The notes: a model not told the origin generated them from the sequence alone. Shown: positions 1 through 5,459, counted from the first letter of the stretch. The stretch is DNA of 5,459 nt from an uncultured Fibrobacterota bacterium (GCA_903888815.1 CAISVC010000727.1:1-5459), one strand, 5' to 3'. Made by a program: numbers and translations.

Positions 1-59
1 CAAGAAGCGGTTATCGGTCCCCGGCGCGTTTCGGTAGGAAGAAAAACAGAAGTTATAAC

Positions 60-1274
60 ATGGCTTCTCTCAGAACGATTTTTAGCAGGTATCGCGCGGT
101 CGTGATGGCTGTTGCGCTTATTGCGTGCAATGGTTTTTCTTATCTTGGCACGCCCTTGCCCAAGTTGCATATCGAGGGAAAAGATATAAAAGATTCCTGC
201 GGCAACAAGGTTATTCTGCGCGGCTATAACCTTGAAATAAAATTTTCCAACGATCAACTGATAAGCTATATCGACGACATGACGGATCAATCCCTTGACA
301 ATGGTTTTGCCGTGTGCGTGCGTTTATGCATGATTGCGCAGGTATTCGGCTGCAGCAATAGCTGGAACGTGGCGGATAAACCGTTCGATTCCACGGCGTT
401 TGCGAGCAAAGTCAACGCTACGCTGATCCCGGTTGTAAATCATTGCGCCCAAAGGGGCATTTATTGCGACCTGGATTGGCACTTTTGCAGCGATTGGAAC
501 AACACCCTCTATGACGATCTCTATAACGGATGGAGAATTCTATGCAGCAAAAGCGAAATCAAAAATAAGAGCCATGTTATTTTTAATTTATGCAATGAAC
601 CGATTTCTGGCCCTGGAGGCGATATTACCTTTACCGGCTACAGCAGTTGGATCCAGCCGATTGTAACTAAAATCCGAGGCGATTGGGGCTGCGATAATAT
701 TATTATCCCGGCTGCGCCCTACTGGAGCTCGTCGTATGAAGGGATTGTCAATCATCCCATAACCGGTGGGAATATTCTCTATTCGGTACACTTATATCCG
801 CACGGCGCATGTTCATTTTCCGATGCTTTGAATTATGGCAAGTTTGCGGACCTTGCCAACAGCAACTTACCCTGGATTTTTGAAGAGGCCGGGTGGTACC
901 AGGCGGATATGTGCAGTGGTGCCAATGCGGTTAATGATTTTGCCAGTCCCTTTTTTGCGTATTGTGATAATAATAAAATCGGTATGTTGTTCTGGACTTT
1001 TGCGGGCGATGGAACCTTTAGCCCGGTAAACGCGGAATCGCGCGCATATTTATATGATCGCAGAAATTCAGATCTCCCGCAAGCGTCGTGCGCGGTCGTC
1101 GGTCTTGCCAGAGATCCCGTTCAGAAAAAACAATCGCTGAACGTTCACAGCGCTTCTTCAAAGAATTTTTTCGATATCACCGGCAAGAAAGTAAGCGGAA
1201 AAACAGGTCTGCATCATGGTATTTATATCATCCGACAAAACAACATGGTAAAGAAGCGTATTGTTGGCTTCTAA
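60..1274 (+). CDS. Secreted GH5-like endo-glycanase (cellulase/mannanase type), lipoprotein signal and C-terminal sorting-like tail
   Basis: Predicted to hydrolyse internal beta-1,4 links of a plant polysaccharide (cellulose, glucan or mannan; substrate not decidable here) outside the cytoplasm. Seen in the 404 residues: an Arg-rich N-terminus, a hydrophobic stretch at 13-22 and a lipobox LIAC with Cys23. The GH5 landmarks follow in order: Arg88 in VRL, DWH at 139-141, NEP with the presumed acid/base Glu180, HLY at 244-246, PWIFEEAGW with the presumed nucleophile Glu276, and the strand-8 FWTF at 311-314. Residues about 369-404 (FFDITGKKV then GIYIIRQNN and KKRIV) resemble a short type IX secretion C-terminal sorting module. 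There are 15 cysteines, many for this family. The reading frame stays open upstream to the window edge, but ATG 60 gives a well-formed signal peptide and a weak AGAAG lies 7 bases upstream. Its promoter is outside the window. The fold is confident; subfamily and substrate are not. Confidence 0.85.
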   Translation: MASLRTIFSRYRAVVMAVALIACNGFSYLGTPLPKLHIEGKDIKDSCGNKVILRGYNLEIKFSNDQLISYIDDMTDQSLDNGFAVCVRLCMIAQVFGCSNSWNVADKPFDSTAFASKVNATLIPVVNHCAQRGIYCDLDWHFCSDWNNTLYDDLYNGWRILCSKSEIKNKSHVIFNLCNEPISGPGGDITFTGYSSWIQPIVTKIRGDWGCDNIIIPAAPYWSSSYEGIVNHPITGGNILYSVHLYPHGACSFSDALNYGKFADLANSNLPWIFEEAGWYQADMCSGANAVNDFASPFFAYCDNNKIGMLFWTFAGDGTFSPVNAESRAYLYDRRNSDLPQASCAVVGLARDPVQKKQSLNVHSASSKNFFDITGKKVSGKTGLHHGIYIIRQNNMVKKRIVGF

Positions 1275-1537
1275 CCGGCCCCAAAATGCTACAGGAGAAA
1301 AACTAGTTTATCAACTGAATTACCCCGGAGTTAATTTTATGGATGGAGATCAATATTTATGGGTGGAAAAATGTCCGGTCGCCGGCCAAAAGGATATAGA
1401 AGAGAACCCGTCCTTCTATGGAAAAATTCCATCCGTCTCGCAATACCTTCTGAAATGAGGGGTGCCGACAAACCGATCTGCATCGCTGATGGAAAAAAAT
1501 GTGCACCTGATTATCCCGCCGTGTCAAAGATTATCTG
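1275..1537. other. Convergent intergenic region
   Basis: This gap lies between the stop codons of the GH5-like gene and the DUF4143 ATPase, which converge. I see no gene in it. It contains one clear copy of a dispersed repeat (1416-1435), two weaker look-alikes with a TGGAAAAA core (about 1364-1376 and 1489-1509), and a short CCGG-TCG-CCGG inverted repeat at 1375-1385. No hairpin followed by a T-run, as a standard intrinsic terminator needs, was found on either strand. Confidence 0.6.
1416..1435 (+). repeat. Dispersed 20-bp repeat, copy A
   Basis: The sequence CTATGGAAAAATTCCATCCG matches copy C at 4844-4863 in 19 of 20 positions and copy B at 4821-4840 in 18 of 20. Its centre, ATGGAA-AAA-TTCCAT (1418-1432), is a perfect inverted repeat with a 3-base spacer. 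All three copies are intergenic. The family is not one I recognise. Confidence 0.75.
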
Positions 1538-2689
1538 TCATTTCCCCGCTAAAAATTCGTCGCAATTCCCCAGAAACCGGCAGGCAGGCATGATCCTGAT
1601 GCCATCCTTTGTCAGAACATCATTATTCGTTTCAAGGACCGTCTGTATCGCAGGTATTTCCGGAAACCGCTGTTTGAGATACCGAAGGCCGGGATGCGCT
1701 TCGGTGTCAGCGTTTTTTGCTTCGATAAAACAGAGCGGCCTGCCTTTTTCGACCACTACGAAATCGACCTCCCGTTTATCAATGTCCCGGAAATAGCGCA
1801 GCTCCACCTCCCTGCCGCTGCTGTCCTGCTGGAATGCGCACCAGGCGAAAAGATGAGACGCCATGCAGGTCTCGAACCGTTTACCTTTATCTTCCACGGC
1901 CGTCCAGTCGAAGTGGTAGTGCTTGGCTTCTTTCTTGACCGCACGGATTTTCGGCGCGCCGAACGGATAGATGCGGAAAATCATGTACAATCGTTCAAAA
2001 ATCGCAAGCCAGCGGCTGACCGTCCGGTGTGCGACCCCGAGGTCTTCGCGCAGTGCATTGATCGAGAGCGGGGCCCCGGTGAGGTCCGGCAATCTGAAAG
2101 CAAGCTGTTCAACGGCACTGATGTCCGCAACCCTTTCAAGATCGCGCAGATCGTCATTGATTATCCTCATGCGGTATTCCCGGCTCCACCGCATGCTTTT
2201 CTGCTGCGATGCCATGAGAAAAGACTCGGGAAACGGTCCGTAAGCAAGGAGATCCTGCAGCGTCTTCCGGGACGGGTCGCCGAGCTCGCCAAGCGTCAAT
2301 GGAAAAAGACGGTAAAAATGATAACGTCCCTGGAGCGAATCTCCGCCTCTCCGGTAATAATCAAGACGGCCGCTGCCGCTGACAATAATTTTAATCTCGT
2401 TTCCCCTGGTATCGAAAAGTCCTTTGACCATCTGGCGCCACCGGGGAAATTTATGGATCTCATCGAGCACGAGGCAACCGGCACCGGCCGGAAAATTTTC
2501 CTTTCTCATTGATTCCCTGTCGGCCAGCGCGTCCCAGGTCAGATAATTACGGTCAAGCGTGGACGGCAGCGATCCGCTGATATGCCGGGAAAGCGTGGTT
2601 TTTCCACACTGTCTCGGCCCGCTGATAAACACCATTTTTCGTTCAAGATCCTGTACCACCGGCTGTTCGATTGTTCGGCTGATATACAC
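1538..2689 (-). CDS. AAA ATPase of the DUF4143 type (ATP-binding protein with wHTH and PD-(D/E)xK-like C-terminus)
   Basis: Cytoplasmic P-loop ATPase of a widespread accessory family of uncertain function; members are often multi-copy and have been linked loosely to defence or toxin-like modules. Seen in the 383 residues: Walker A GPRQCGKTT (24-32), Walker B CLVLDEIHK (72-80), a sensor-like VSGSGRLD (103-110), the family-typical GRYHFYRLFPLTLGEL (121-136), a winged-helix-like segment (about 207-240), and a DUF4143 C-terminus with EVDF (307-310) and FIEAK (321-325), which fits a PD-(D/E)xK nuclease core. Length is normal for the family and the frame is intact. The start is GTG at 2687-2689, supported by a GGAG (2699-2702 on the opposite strand) 9 bases upstream and by the family-typical N-terminus MYISRTIEQPV. 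It has its own promoter and operator-like repeats, so it is probably transcribed alone. Whether the nuclease-like fold is active is not known. Confidence 0.9.
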   Translation of the reverse strand: MYISRTIEQPVVQDLERKMVFISGPRQCGKTTLSRHISGSLPSTLDRNYLTWDALADRESMRKENFPAGAGCLVLDEIHKFPRWRQMVKGLFDTRGNEIKIIVSGSGRLDYYRRGGDSLQGRYHFYRLFPLTLGELGDPSRKTLQDLLAYGPFPESFLMASQQKSMRWSREYRMRIINDDLRDLERVADISAVEQLAFRLPDLTGAPLSINALREDLGVAHRTVSRWLAIFERLYMIFRIYPFGAPKIRAVKKEAKHYHFDWTAVEDKGKRFETCMASHLFAWCAFQQDSSGREVELRYFRDIDKREVDFVVVEKGRPLCFIEAKNADTEAHPGLRYLKQRFPEIPAIQTVLETNNDVLTKDGIRIMPACRFLGNCDEFLAGK

Positions 2690-2710
2690 GGCTGTTTTCT
2701 CCGCAACGCC

Positions 2711-2768
2711 AAATTACTCGCGAGTTTTTTAGACTGTCAGCAAAATAACTCGCGCTTCGGTTTTTAGA
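2711..2768. promoter_or_regulatory. Operator-like pair of repeats at the ATPase transcription start
   Basis: Two related elements lie 32-35 bp apart. Element 1 (2711-2730) is an imperfect 20-bp palindrome, AAA-TT-ACTCG/CGAGT-TT-TTT, with a perfect 10-bp core ACTCGCGAGT (2716-2725). Element 2 (2743-2768) repeats AAATAACTCGCG and the trailing TTTTTAGA (2761-2768; also at 2726-2733). Relative to the predicted transcript of the ATPase, element 2 covers the -10/start region and element 1 lies about 30-50 bases into the leader. This geometry suggests repression, possibly by the ATPase's own winged-helix segment; that last step is inference. Confidence 0.5.
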
Positions 2769-2797
2769 TTATACTTTATGTGACTGCCGGAATGCAA
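2768..2797 (-). promoter_or_regulatory. Sigma-70-type promoter of the DUF4143 ATPase
   Basis: On the minus strand a TTGCAT -35 (2792-2797) and a consensus TATAAT -10 (2768-2773) are separated by 18 bp. Transcription would begin near 2761, giving a leader of about 70 bases before the GTG start. The perfect -10 and good spacing make this one of the two best promoters in the window. Confidence 0.65.
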
Positions 2798-2864
2798 GCG
2801 GAACGGAATATCGCGCAGTTTTCTTTCTTTTAACAGGCAACATTTCACCACAAAAGGAAGGCGG

Positions 2865-2886
2865 AATACCTCAAGCAACCGGTATT
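2865..2886 (-). terminator. Possible weak hairpin downstream of the GH39-like gene
   Basis: AATACC (2865-2870) and GGTATT (2881-2886) form a perfect 6-bp inverted repeat with a 10-base loop, 54-75 bases past the GH39-like stop codon. On the minus strand it is followed by CCGCCTTCCTTTTG rather than a clean T-run, so it is at best a weak terminator. It lies upstream of the ATPase promoter, where a boundary would be expected. Confidence 0.2.
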
Positions 2887-2939
2887 ATAAAGTACATGAA
2901 AGCTTGTGCAGTCTCTCTGGATGGGATCGCCGCTTTTTT

Positions 2940-4550
2940 TCAATGCAGTAGCACGGCAGTTGCTGTTGCAGCGCATCCATTTTGCCGACCGCCATACAGT
3001 TCCATCTTTACAAGATATACACCTGCCGATGCAGGTCTCCGGTCATGGACGGGGTCGTTCCATTCGATACGGTGCGTTCCGCAAAGCATTCCGCCGCTTA
3101 TCACATGCGTCCACTTGACGGCACCCGAAACGTCCATGATACTGAACCTGATTACACTGACATGTGCCTCGCCGGGGAGAGTATAGTATACCCGTCCGCA
3201 TGAAGAAAACAGACGGGGCGACGGGACATTCGAGTTCTTTTTAGTAAATGATACCGGCAGGGGAACTATACTGTCAAACCTGAGATGGTATGCCTGATAA
3301 GTCGTCACGTTCGAGAAGGTAATAAAGAGTGAATCCTGATACCTGGTTACCGTATAACCGGAAGGAGGAAGAACGGGAATGTCTTTTGCCTCCAGAACCG
3401 CATCGAGGTTCGTTCCTGGAATCAAATGCACCTGCAGATTGTATTGGGTCATGGGGAATCCTGCGATGACCAGTCTCACCGACTGTGATGCCGTTTCCAT
3501 GCTGCCGAGAAGTATTTCCGCAAAACTTTTCCCTGTTTTGTCCTGTCCTCTGCTTGCCAGAACGGCCAGTTTACTCCCATTACCTTCGCTGAGTAATCTC
3601 GTTTGCGCTTTAGTCTGGCCATAGAAGCGATATACGTGATACACAGGATAAGGCCTGTAGGTCGCACTGATGATGTTACCAAGATTATTGTCTGCACCTC
3701 CCCAGTTGGCGCGGCCCGCACGATCAAGATTATAGATATTTTCCAGATAATGAAACCATACCACCGCCCGCCCCGGATGCAGGCTGCCCGGATCGGTTGA
3801 AGGACCGCCCCACTCGTCGCAATGAATTTCCTTGATTTTCTGCGCGTTGTAGGTGGTTATGAATTCACGCAATCTTCCCATGTTCCAGTTTTGCTGTTCC
3901 GGAGAATTCGGGTCCCATCCCGTGTAATGCCAGGTGAGGACATTCACTTCTATGCTGTTGGTCCGGCAGTACTCCAAAAAAGCTTTATACTTATCGTAAC
4001 TCGGAAAGGCAAAACCTGGTCCAGCGACCATCAATGAGGTGTCCATTTCTCTGAGCGCCTTGAATGCATGGTTGTATGCTTCATAATAACCCGTGATAGG
4101 AATGAACCCGGTCATATCACCATTATCCGGCTCGTTTGCGACTTCCCAGACGATTCGTGGGGCACGCGTCCCGACCATCCGGACAAGGTTTTTGACATCA
4201 GATTCAAATTTGGTCCAATCGGTCGTTTTCACATTCATCAGGTCGCTCATGACCATTTTATATTGCGCGCCGAATTGTTCGACTTTATCAATGGTTGCAT
4301 TGAGCCCCGCAGGAGTTCCTCCCTGGAATTGCCAGCCGACACGCCATGCAGAGGGATTGATCGCCTGTATAATCGAATCCGGGATTTGATCGCGACCTTC
4401 AAAGCCAAGAAATCCGACAAGCGGCCTGACAATGCGAACATCCTGGTCGAAGTGGATCACTATGGTTCTCTGGTTTTGGGCGATCGCAATAATTGGCAAA
4501 GAACAAATTGCTATTGACAGGTTTTGAATCAGCCGCATGGATTTCATCAT
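2940..4550 (-). CDS. Secreted GH39-like (clan GH-A) glycosidase with C-terminal FlgD-Ig/sorting-like module
   Basis: Predicted retaining glycosidase of clan GH-A, closest in feel to GH39 (xylosidase-type), acting after export on plant or exopolysaccharide glycan. Seen in the 536 residues: a type I signal peptide with AIA before Gln25; a TIM-barrel catalytic region at about 30-320 with WEVANEPD (presumed acid/base Glu140), TWHYTG (207-211) and IHCDEWGG (presumed nucleophile Glu246), plus a GH39-like YRPYPVYHVYRFY (298-310); a beta-sandwich at about 326-426; and a C-terminal module at about 462-536 with DVSG, HRIEWND and AGVYLVKMEL, as in FlgD-Ig or type IX sorting domains. Two ATG codons open the gene (4548-4550 and 4545-4547); AGGAG (4555-4559, opposite strand) stands 4 and 7 bases before them, so the second may be the true start. 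The exact GH family is less sure than the clan; GH5-, GH30- or GH44-like relatives are alternatives. Confidence 0.8.
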   Translation of the reverse strand: MMKSMRLIQNLSIAICSLPIIAIAQNQRTIVIHFDQDVRIVRPLVGFLGFEGRDQIPDSIIQAINPSAWRVGWQFQGGTPAGLNATIDKVEQFGAQYKMVMSDLMNVKTTDWTKFESDVKNLVRMVGTRAPRIVWEVANEPDNGDMTGFIPITGYYEAYNHAFKALREMDTSLMVAGPGFAFPSYDKYKAFLEYCRTNSIEVNVLTWHYTGWDPNSPEQQNWNMGRLREFITTYNAQKIKEIHCDEWGGPSTDPGSLHPGRAVVWFHYLENIYNLDRAGRANWGGADNNLGNIISATYRPYPVYHVYRFYGQTKAQTRLLSEGNGSKLAVLASRGQDKTGKSFAEILLGSMETASQSVRLVIAGFPMTQYNLQVHLIPGTNLDAVLEAKDIPVLPPSGYTVTRYQDSLFITFSNVTTYQAYHLRFDSIVPLPVSFTKKNSNVPSPRLFSSCGRVYYTLPGEAHVSVIRFSIMDVSGAVKWTHVISGGMLCGTHRIEWNDPVHDRRPASAGVYLVKMELYGGRQNGCAATATAVLLH

Positions 4551-4601
4551 ATCACTCCTCTCTTATTATCTTATAGGGATTTTGATTTCTCGGAGCGGGG
4601 C

Positions 4602-4634
4602 GGGCGTATTTTAACAATCGCTTTACATACGCTC
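4602..4634 (-). promoter_or_regulatory. Inverted repeat in the GH39-like gene leader
   Basis: GGGCGTAT (4602-4609) pairs with ATACGCTC (4627-4634), eight pairs including one G-T, around a 17-base loop. It lies 52-84 bases upstream of the GH39-like start codon. It could be a leader hairpin or a regulator site. There is no T-run after it, so it is not a simple terminator. Confidence 0.3.
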
Positions 4635-4636
4635 CA

Positions 4637-4656
4637 TTTTACCAGCTTTTACCATC
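4637..4656 (-). repeat. Two helix-phased 10-bp direct repeats upstream of the GH39-like gene
   Basis: TTTTACCAGC (4637-4646) is followed at once by TTTTACCATC (4647-4656), nine of ten positions identical; on the minus strand this reads GATGGTAAAA-GCTGGTAAAA. A 10-bp period places both on one face of the helix, as expected for an activator site. They lie about 90-105 bases upstream of the start codon. Confidence 0.4.
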
Positions 4657-4820
4657 TTTTTCCCCTTCCCCATGAACCTTTAAAAACTGAATATAGGTTT
4701 TTTAACACCGCCAAAGCGAATTTGTGCAAAGCGGGTTTCGGGGCTTTTTTAATTCCCCTTTGTTTTCGGCAAAACCCCCCAAAAACCCCAAAGTACCGCA
4801 AGGTTTATGTAATTCGCGTG

Positions 4821-4863
4821 CTATGGAAAAATTTCATCCTGTCCTATGGAAAAATGCCATCCG
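4821..4863 (+). repeat. Dispersed repeat, tandem copies B and C
   Basis: Copy B (CTATGGAAAAATTTCATCC, 4821-4839) and copy C (CTATGGAAAAATGCCATCCG, 4844-4863) are spaced 23 bp apart and match copy A at 1416-1435. The palindromic centre is perfect in A and has one mismatched pair in each of B and C. After copy C comes CCGATCTG, which also occurs near 1473-1480 downstream of copy A, hinting that a longer degraded element may be shared. Confidence 0.7.
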
Positions 4864-4910
4864 ATCTGTTGCGCTCCGGTAGTAGTAAAAAGAAGATTGA
4901 AAATCTATAT

Positions 4911-4937
4911 CTGCCTAAAGGCAGGTTTGATTATTTT
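4911..4937 (+). terminator. Small hairpin with T-rich tail
   Basis: CTGCC-TAAA-GGCAG (4911-4924) is a perfect 5-bp GC-rich stem with a 4-base loop (CTGCCT/AGGCAG if the loop is 2), followed by GTTTGATTATTTTAG. It has terminator form on the plus strand but the stem is short and no plus-strand gene reads into it. It may insulate the RRM promoter from antisense readthrough, or be a chance hairpin. Confidence 0.3.
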
Positions 4938-5063
4938 AGTTTTTATAAGTACCAACAAACAGGAGTATATTTCTCATACAGGAACCATCTTTTAACTTAA
5001 ACAAACTTTTGTCCTAACCCTTTTGAAGACGTACAATTGCTATTGCCAAAACAAAAAAATTTG

Positions 5064-5092
5064 TTGACAGCCTGAAATTATATATATATTCT
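5064..5092 (+). promoter_or_regulatory. Strong sigma-70-type promoter of the RRM gene
   Basis: A perfect TTGACA -35 (5064-5069) stands 17 bp before TATTCT (5087-5092); TATATT (5085-5090) is an alternative -10 at 15 bp. An A-rich tract (CAAAACAAAAAAATTT, 5047-5062) just upstream could act as an UP element. Transcription would start near 5099, leaving about 247 bases of leader before the RRM start codon. No other good promoter was seen closer to the gene. Confidence 0.65.
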
Positions 5093-5101
5093 ATGCATAC
5101 G

Positions 5102-5113
5102 AACGTAAACGTT
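5102..5113. promoter_or_regulatory. Palindrome just past the predicted RRM transcription start
   Basis: AACGT-AA-ACGTT is a perfect 5-bp inverted repeat with a 2-base spacer, sitting at about +4 to +15 of the predicted transcript. Such a position suits a repressor site. A short palindrome like this can arise by chance. Confidence 0.25.
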
Positions 5114-5283
5114 AACCGACAAGGCCGATAATAACCTCGCAACGGACACCACTATTCAAAAGGCACACCACGTATAACCCGTATTTATCCGGCATTGCTT
5201 TTATAGAACCTATCTCTCGAATGAATACCATTATCCATACAGACTTTAACCGGCTATTCAACTGGCCCGTCAATTCTTGATCG

Positions 5284-5326
5284 TATGCCATAATTGAGAA
5301 ATTGATGATGAACTATCTATGGCATA
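5284..5326 (+). promoter_or_regulatory. Leader hairpin next to the RRM ribosome binding site
   Basis: TATGCCATA (5284-5292) and TATGGCATA (5318-5326) form a perfect 9-bp inverted repeat around a 25-base loop. The stem ends 8 bases before the GGGAGG ribosome site (5335-5340), so folding could affect ribosome access. Confidence 0.4.
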
Positions 5327-5349
5327 GAAGGTGTGGGAGGTTTGCATGA
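5305..5349 (+). promoter_or_regulatory. Possible 14-codon leader reading frame overlapping the RRM start by ATGA
   Basis: ATG ATG at 5305-5310 opens a frame coding MMNYLWHRRCGRFA that stops at TGA 5347-5349, overlapping the RRM ATG (5346-5348) as ATGA. It holds adjacent AGA and AGG codons. No good ribosome site precedes it (only TTGAG at 5294-5298), so it may be chance; the ATGA overlap is what makes it worth noting. Confidence 0.2.
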
Positions 5350-5459
5350 ATATTTATGTAGGCAATCTGTCGTTTGATGCGATGGAAGACGATGTGCGGC
5401 AGCTCTTCGCCGAATTCGGAGAGGTCTCCGCTGTCAATATTATTACCGACAGAGACAGC
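5346..5459 (+). CDS. RRM-domain RNA-binding protein, N-terminal part (cut by window end)
   Basis: Small bacterial RNA-recognition-motif protein, predicted to bind single-stranded RNA in the cytoplasm; in cyanobacteria, related stand-alone RRM proteins are often cold-induced. The 38 visible residues begin MNIYVGNLSFD, with the RNP2 motif IYVGNL at residues 3-8, then helix 1 with VRQLFAEFGEV and strand 2 with SAVNIITDRDS. The RNP1 motif and the rest lie beyond the window. ATG 5346 is well supported: GGGAGG at 5335-5340, 5 bases upstream, and the family-typical start of RNP2. The leader is very long (about 247 bases from the predicted start of transcription) and contains a hairpin and short upstream frames. 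Family assignment is confident; RNA targets are unknown. Confidence 0.9.
   Translation, partial: MNIYVGNLSFDAMEDDVRQLFAEFGEVSAVNIITDRDS

Larger units (their letters stand above)
4551..5345. other. Long divergent intergenic region (795 bp) without a convincing gene
   Basis: This region separates the GH39-like gene (minus) from the RRM gene (plus). No reading frame in it has a plausible ribosome site, codon pattern or recognisable protein. In order it holds: the GH39 leader with ribosome site; a hairpin (4602-4634); two 10-bp direct repeats (4637-4656); a C/A-rich stretch (4739-4790); two tandem copies of the dispersed repeat (4821-4863); a small hairpin with a T-rich tail (4911-4937); and the RRM promoter with its long leader (5064-5345). 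No clear promoter for the GH39-like gene could be picked. Confidence 0.6.

Noticed and set aside
1..59. Possible upstream extension of the GH5-like gene, since the frame is open to the window edge
   Set aside because: ATG 60 gives a normal signal peptide with a lipobox at the right distance; the extra residues would be Arg/Ser/Lys-rich and bury the signal. The edge prevents a firm decision.
1359..1796. A 145-codon plus-strand frame across the convergent gap into the ATPase
   Set aside because: It overlaps the ATPase antisense for more than half its length and shows no domain or ribosome site.
1694..2512. A 272-codon open frame on the plus strand opposite the ATPase
   Set aside because: It lies wholly antisense to a gene with clear Walker A, Walker B and DUF4143 motifs, and its translation shows no recognisable domain; it is a shadow of that gene's codon pattern.
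4821..4863. CRISPR-like array from the tandem repeat copies
   Set aside because: Only two units, spaced 23 bp start to start with a 3-4 base gap; there are no spacers of normal length and no cas gene nearby.
4524..5000. A 158-codon plus-strand frame from inside the GH39-like gene into the intergenic region
   Set aside because: It starts at TTG antisense to the GH39 signal peptide, has no good ribosome site, and runs through repeats and low-complexity sequence; the product resembles nothing.
5035..5045. An 11-base match AATTGCTATTG shared with 4507-4516 region of the GH39-like gene
   Set aside because: A match of this length is expected a few times by chance in a window of this size, and one copy is coding sequence.
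5221..5280. A 19-codon upstream frame in the RRM leader
   Set aside because: No ribosome site precedes it and it ends 65 bases before the RRM start, so nothing beyond an ATG and a stop supports it.

Overview
The window suggests a free-living or gut-associated Gram-negative bacterium that degrades plant polysaccharide. It carries two secreted glycoside hydrolases of clan GH-A fold. Both end in short C-terminal modules of the kind found in Fibrobacterota, Bacteroidota and related phyla (type IX secretion sorting-like or FlgD-Ig-like). It also carries an AAA ATPase of the DUF4143 type and the start of a small bacterial RRM-type RNA-binding protein. This mix is most reminiscent of the Fibrobacterota/Chitinispirillia or neighbouring FCB and spirochaete-like lineages, but that placement is inference and no marker gene is present.

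Layout: (1) 60-1274 (+), a GH5-like endo-glycanase with a lipoprotein-type signal, unusually many cysteines and a short C-terminal sorting-like tail. (2) 1275-1537, a convergent intergenic stretch holding one copy of a dispersed short repeat. (3) 1538-2689 (-), the DUF4143 ATPase, starting at GTG. (4) 2690-2939, intergenic, with a good sigma-70-type promoter for the ATPase and two related operator-like elements at and just after the predicted transcription start. (5) 2940-4550 (-), a GH39-like glycosidase with a type I signal peptide and a C-terminal FlgD-Ig/sorting-like module. (6) 4551-5345, a long intergenic region (795 bp) between divergent genes. It holds the leader of the GH39-like gene (hairpin, helix-phased 10-bp direct repeats, C/A-rich stretch), two tandem copies of the dispersed repeat, a small terminator-like hairpin, and a strong promoter for the next gene followed by an unusually long 5' leader. 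(7) 5346-5459 (+), the first 38 codons of an RRM protein cut by the window edge.

The two hydrolases probably act outside the cell or at its surface on beta-linked plant polysaccharides. They are not in one operon: they lie on opposite strands, separated by the ATPase, which has its own promoter and looks like an independent cassette. The RRM gene looks separately regulated, perhaps post-transcriptionally through its long leader. I did not find convincing evidence of a wholly new system. The best leads are the ATPase operator pair, the RRM leader, the dispersed repeat and the mixed export signals of the GH5-like protein.
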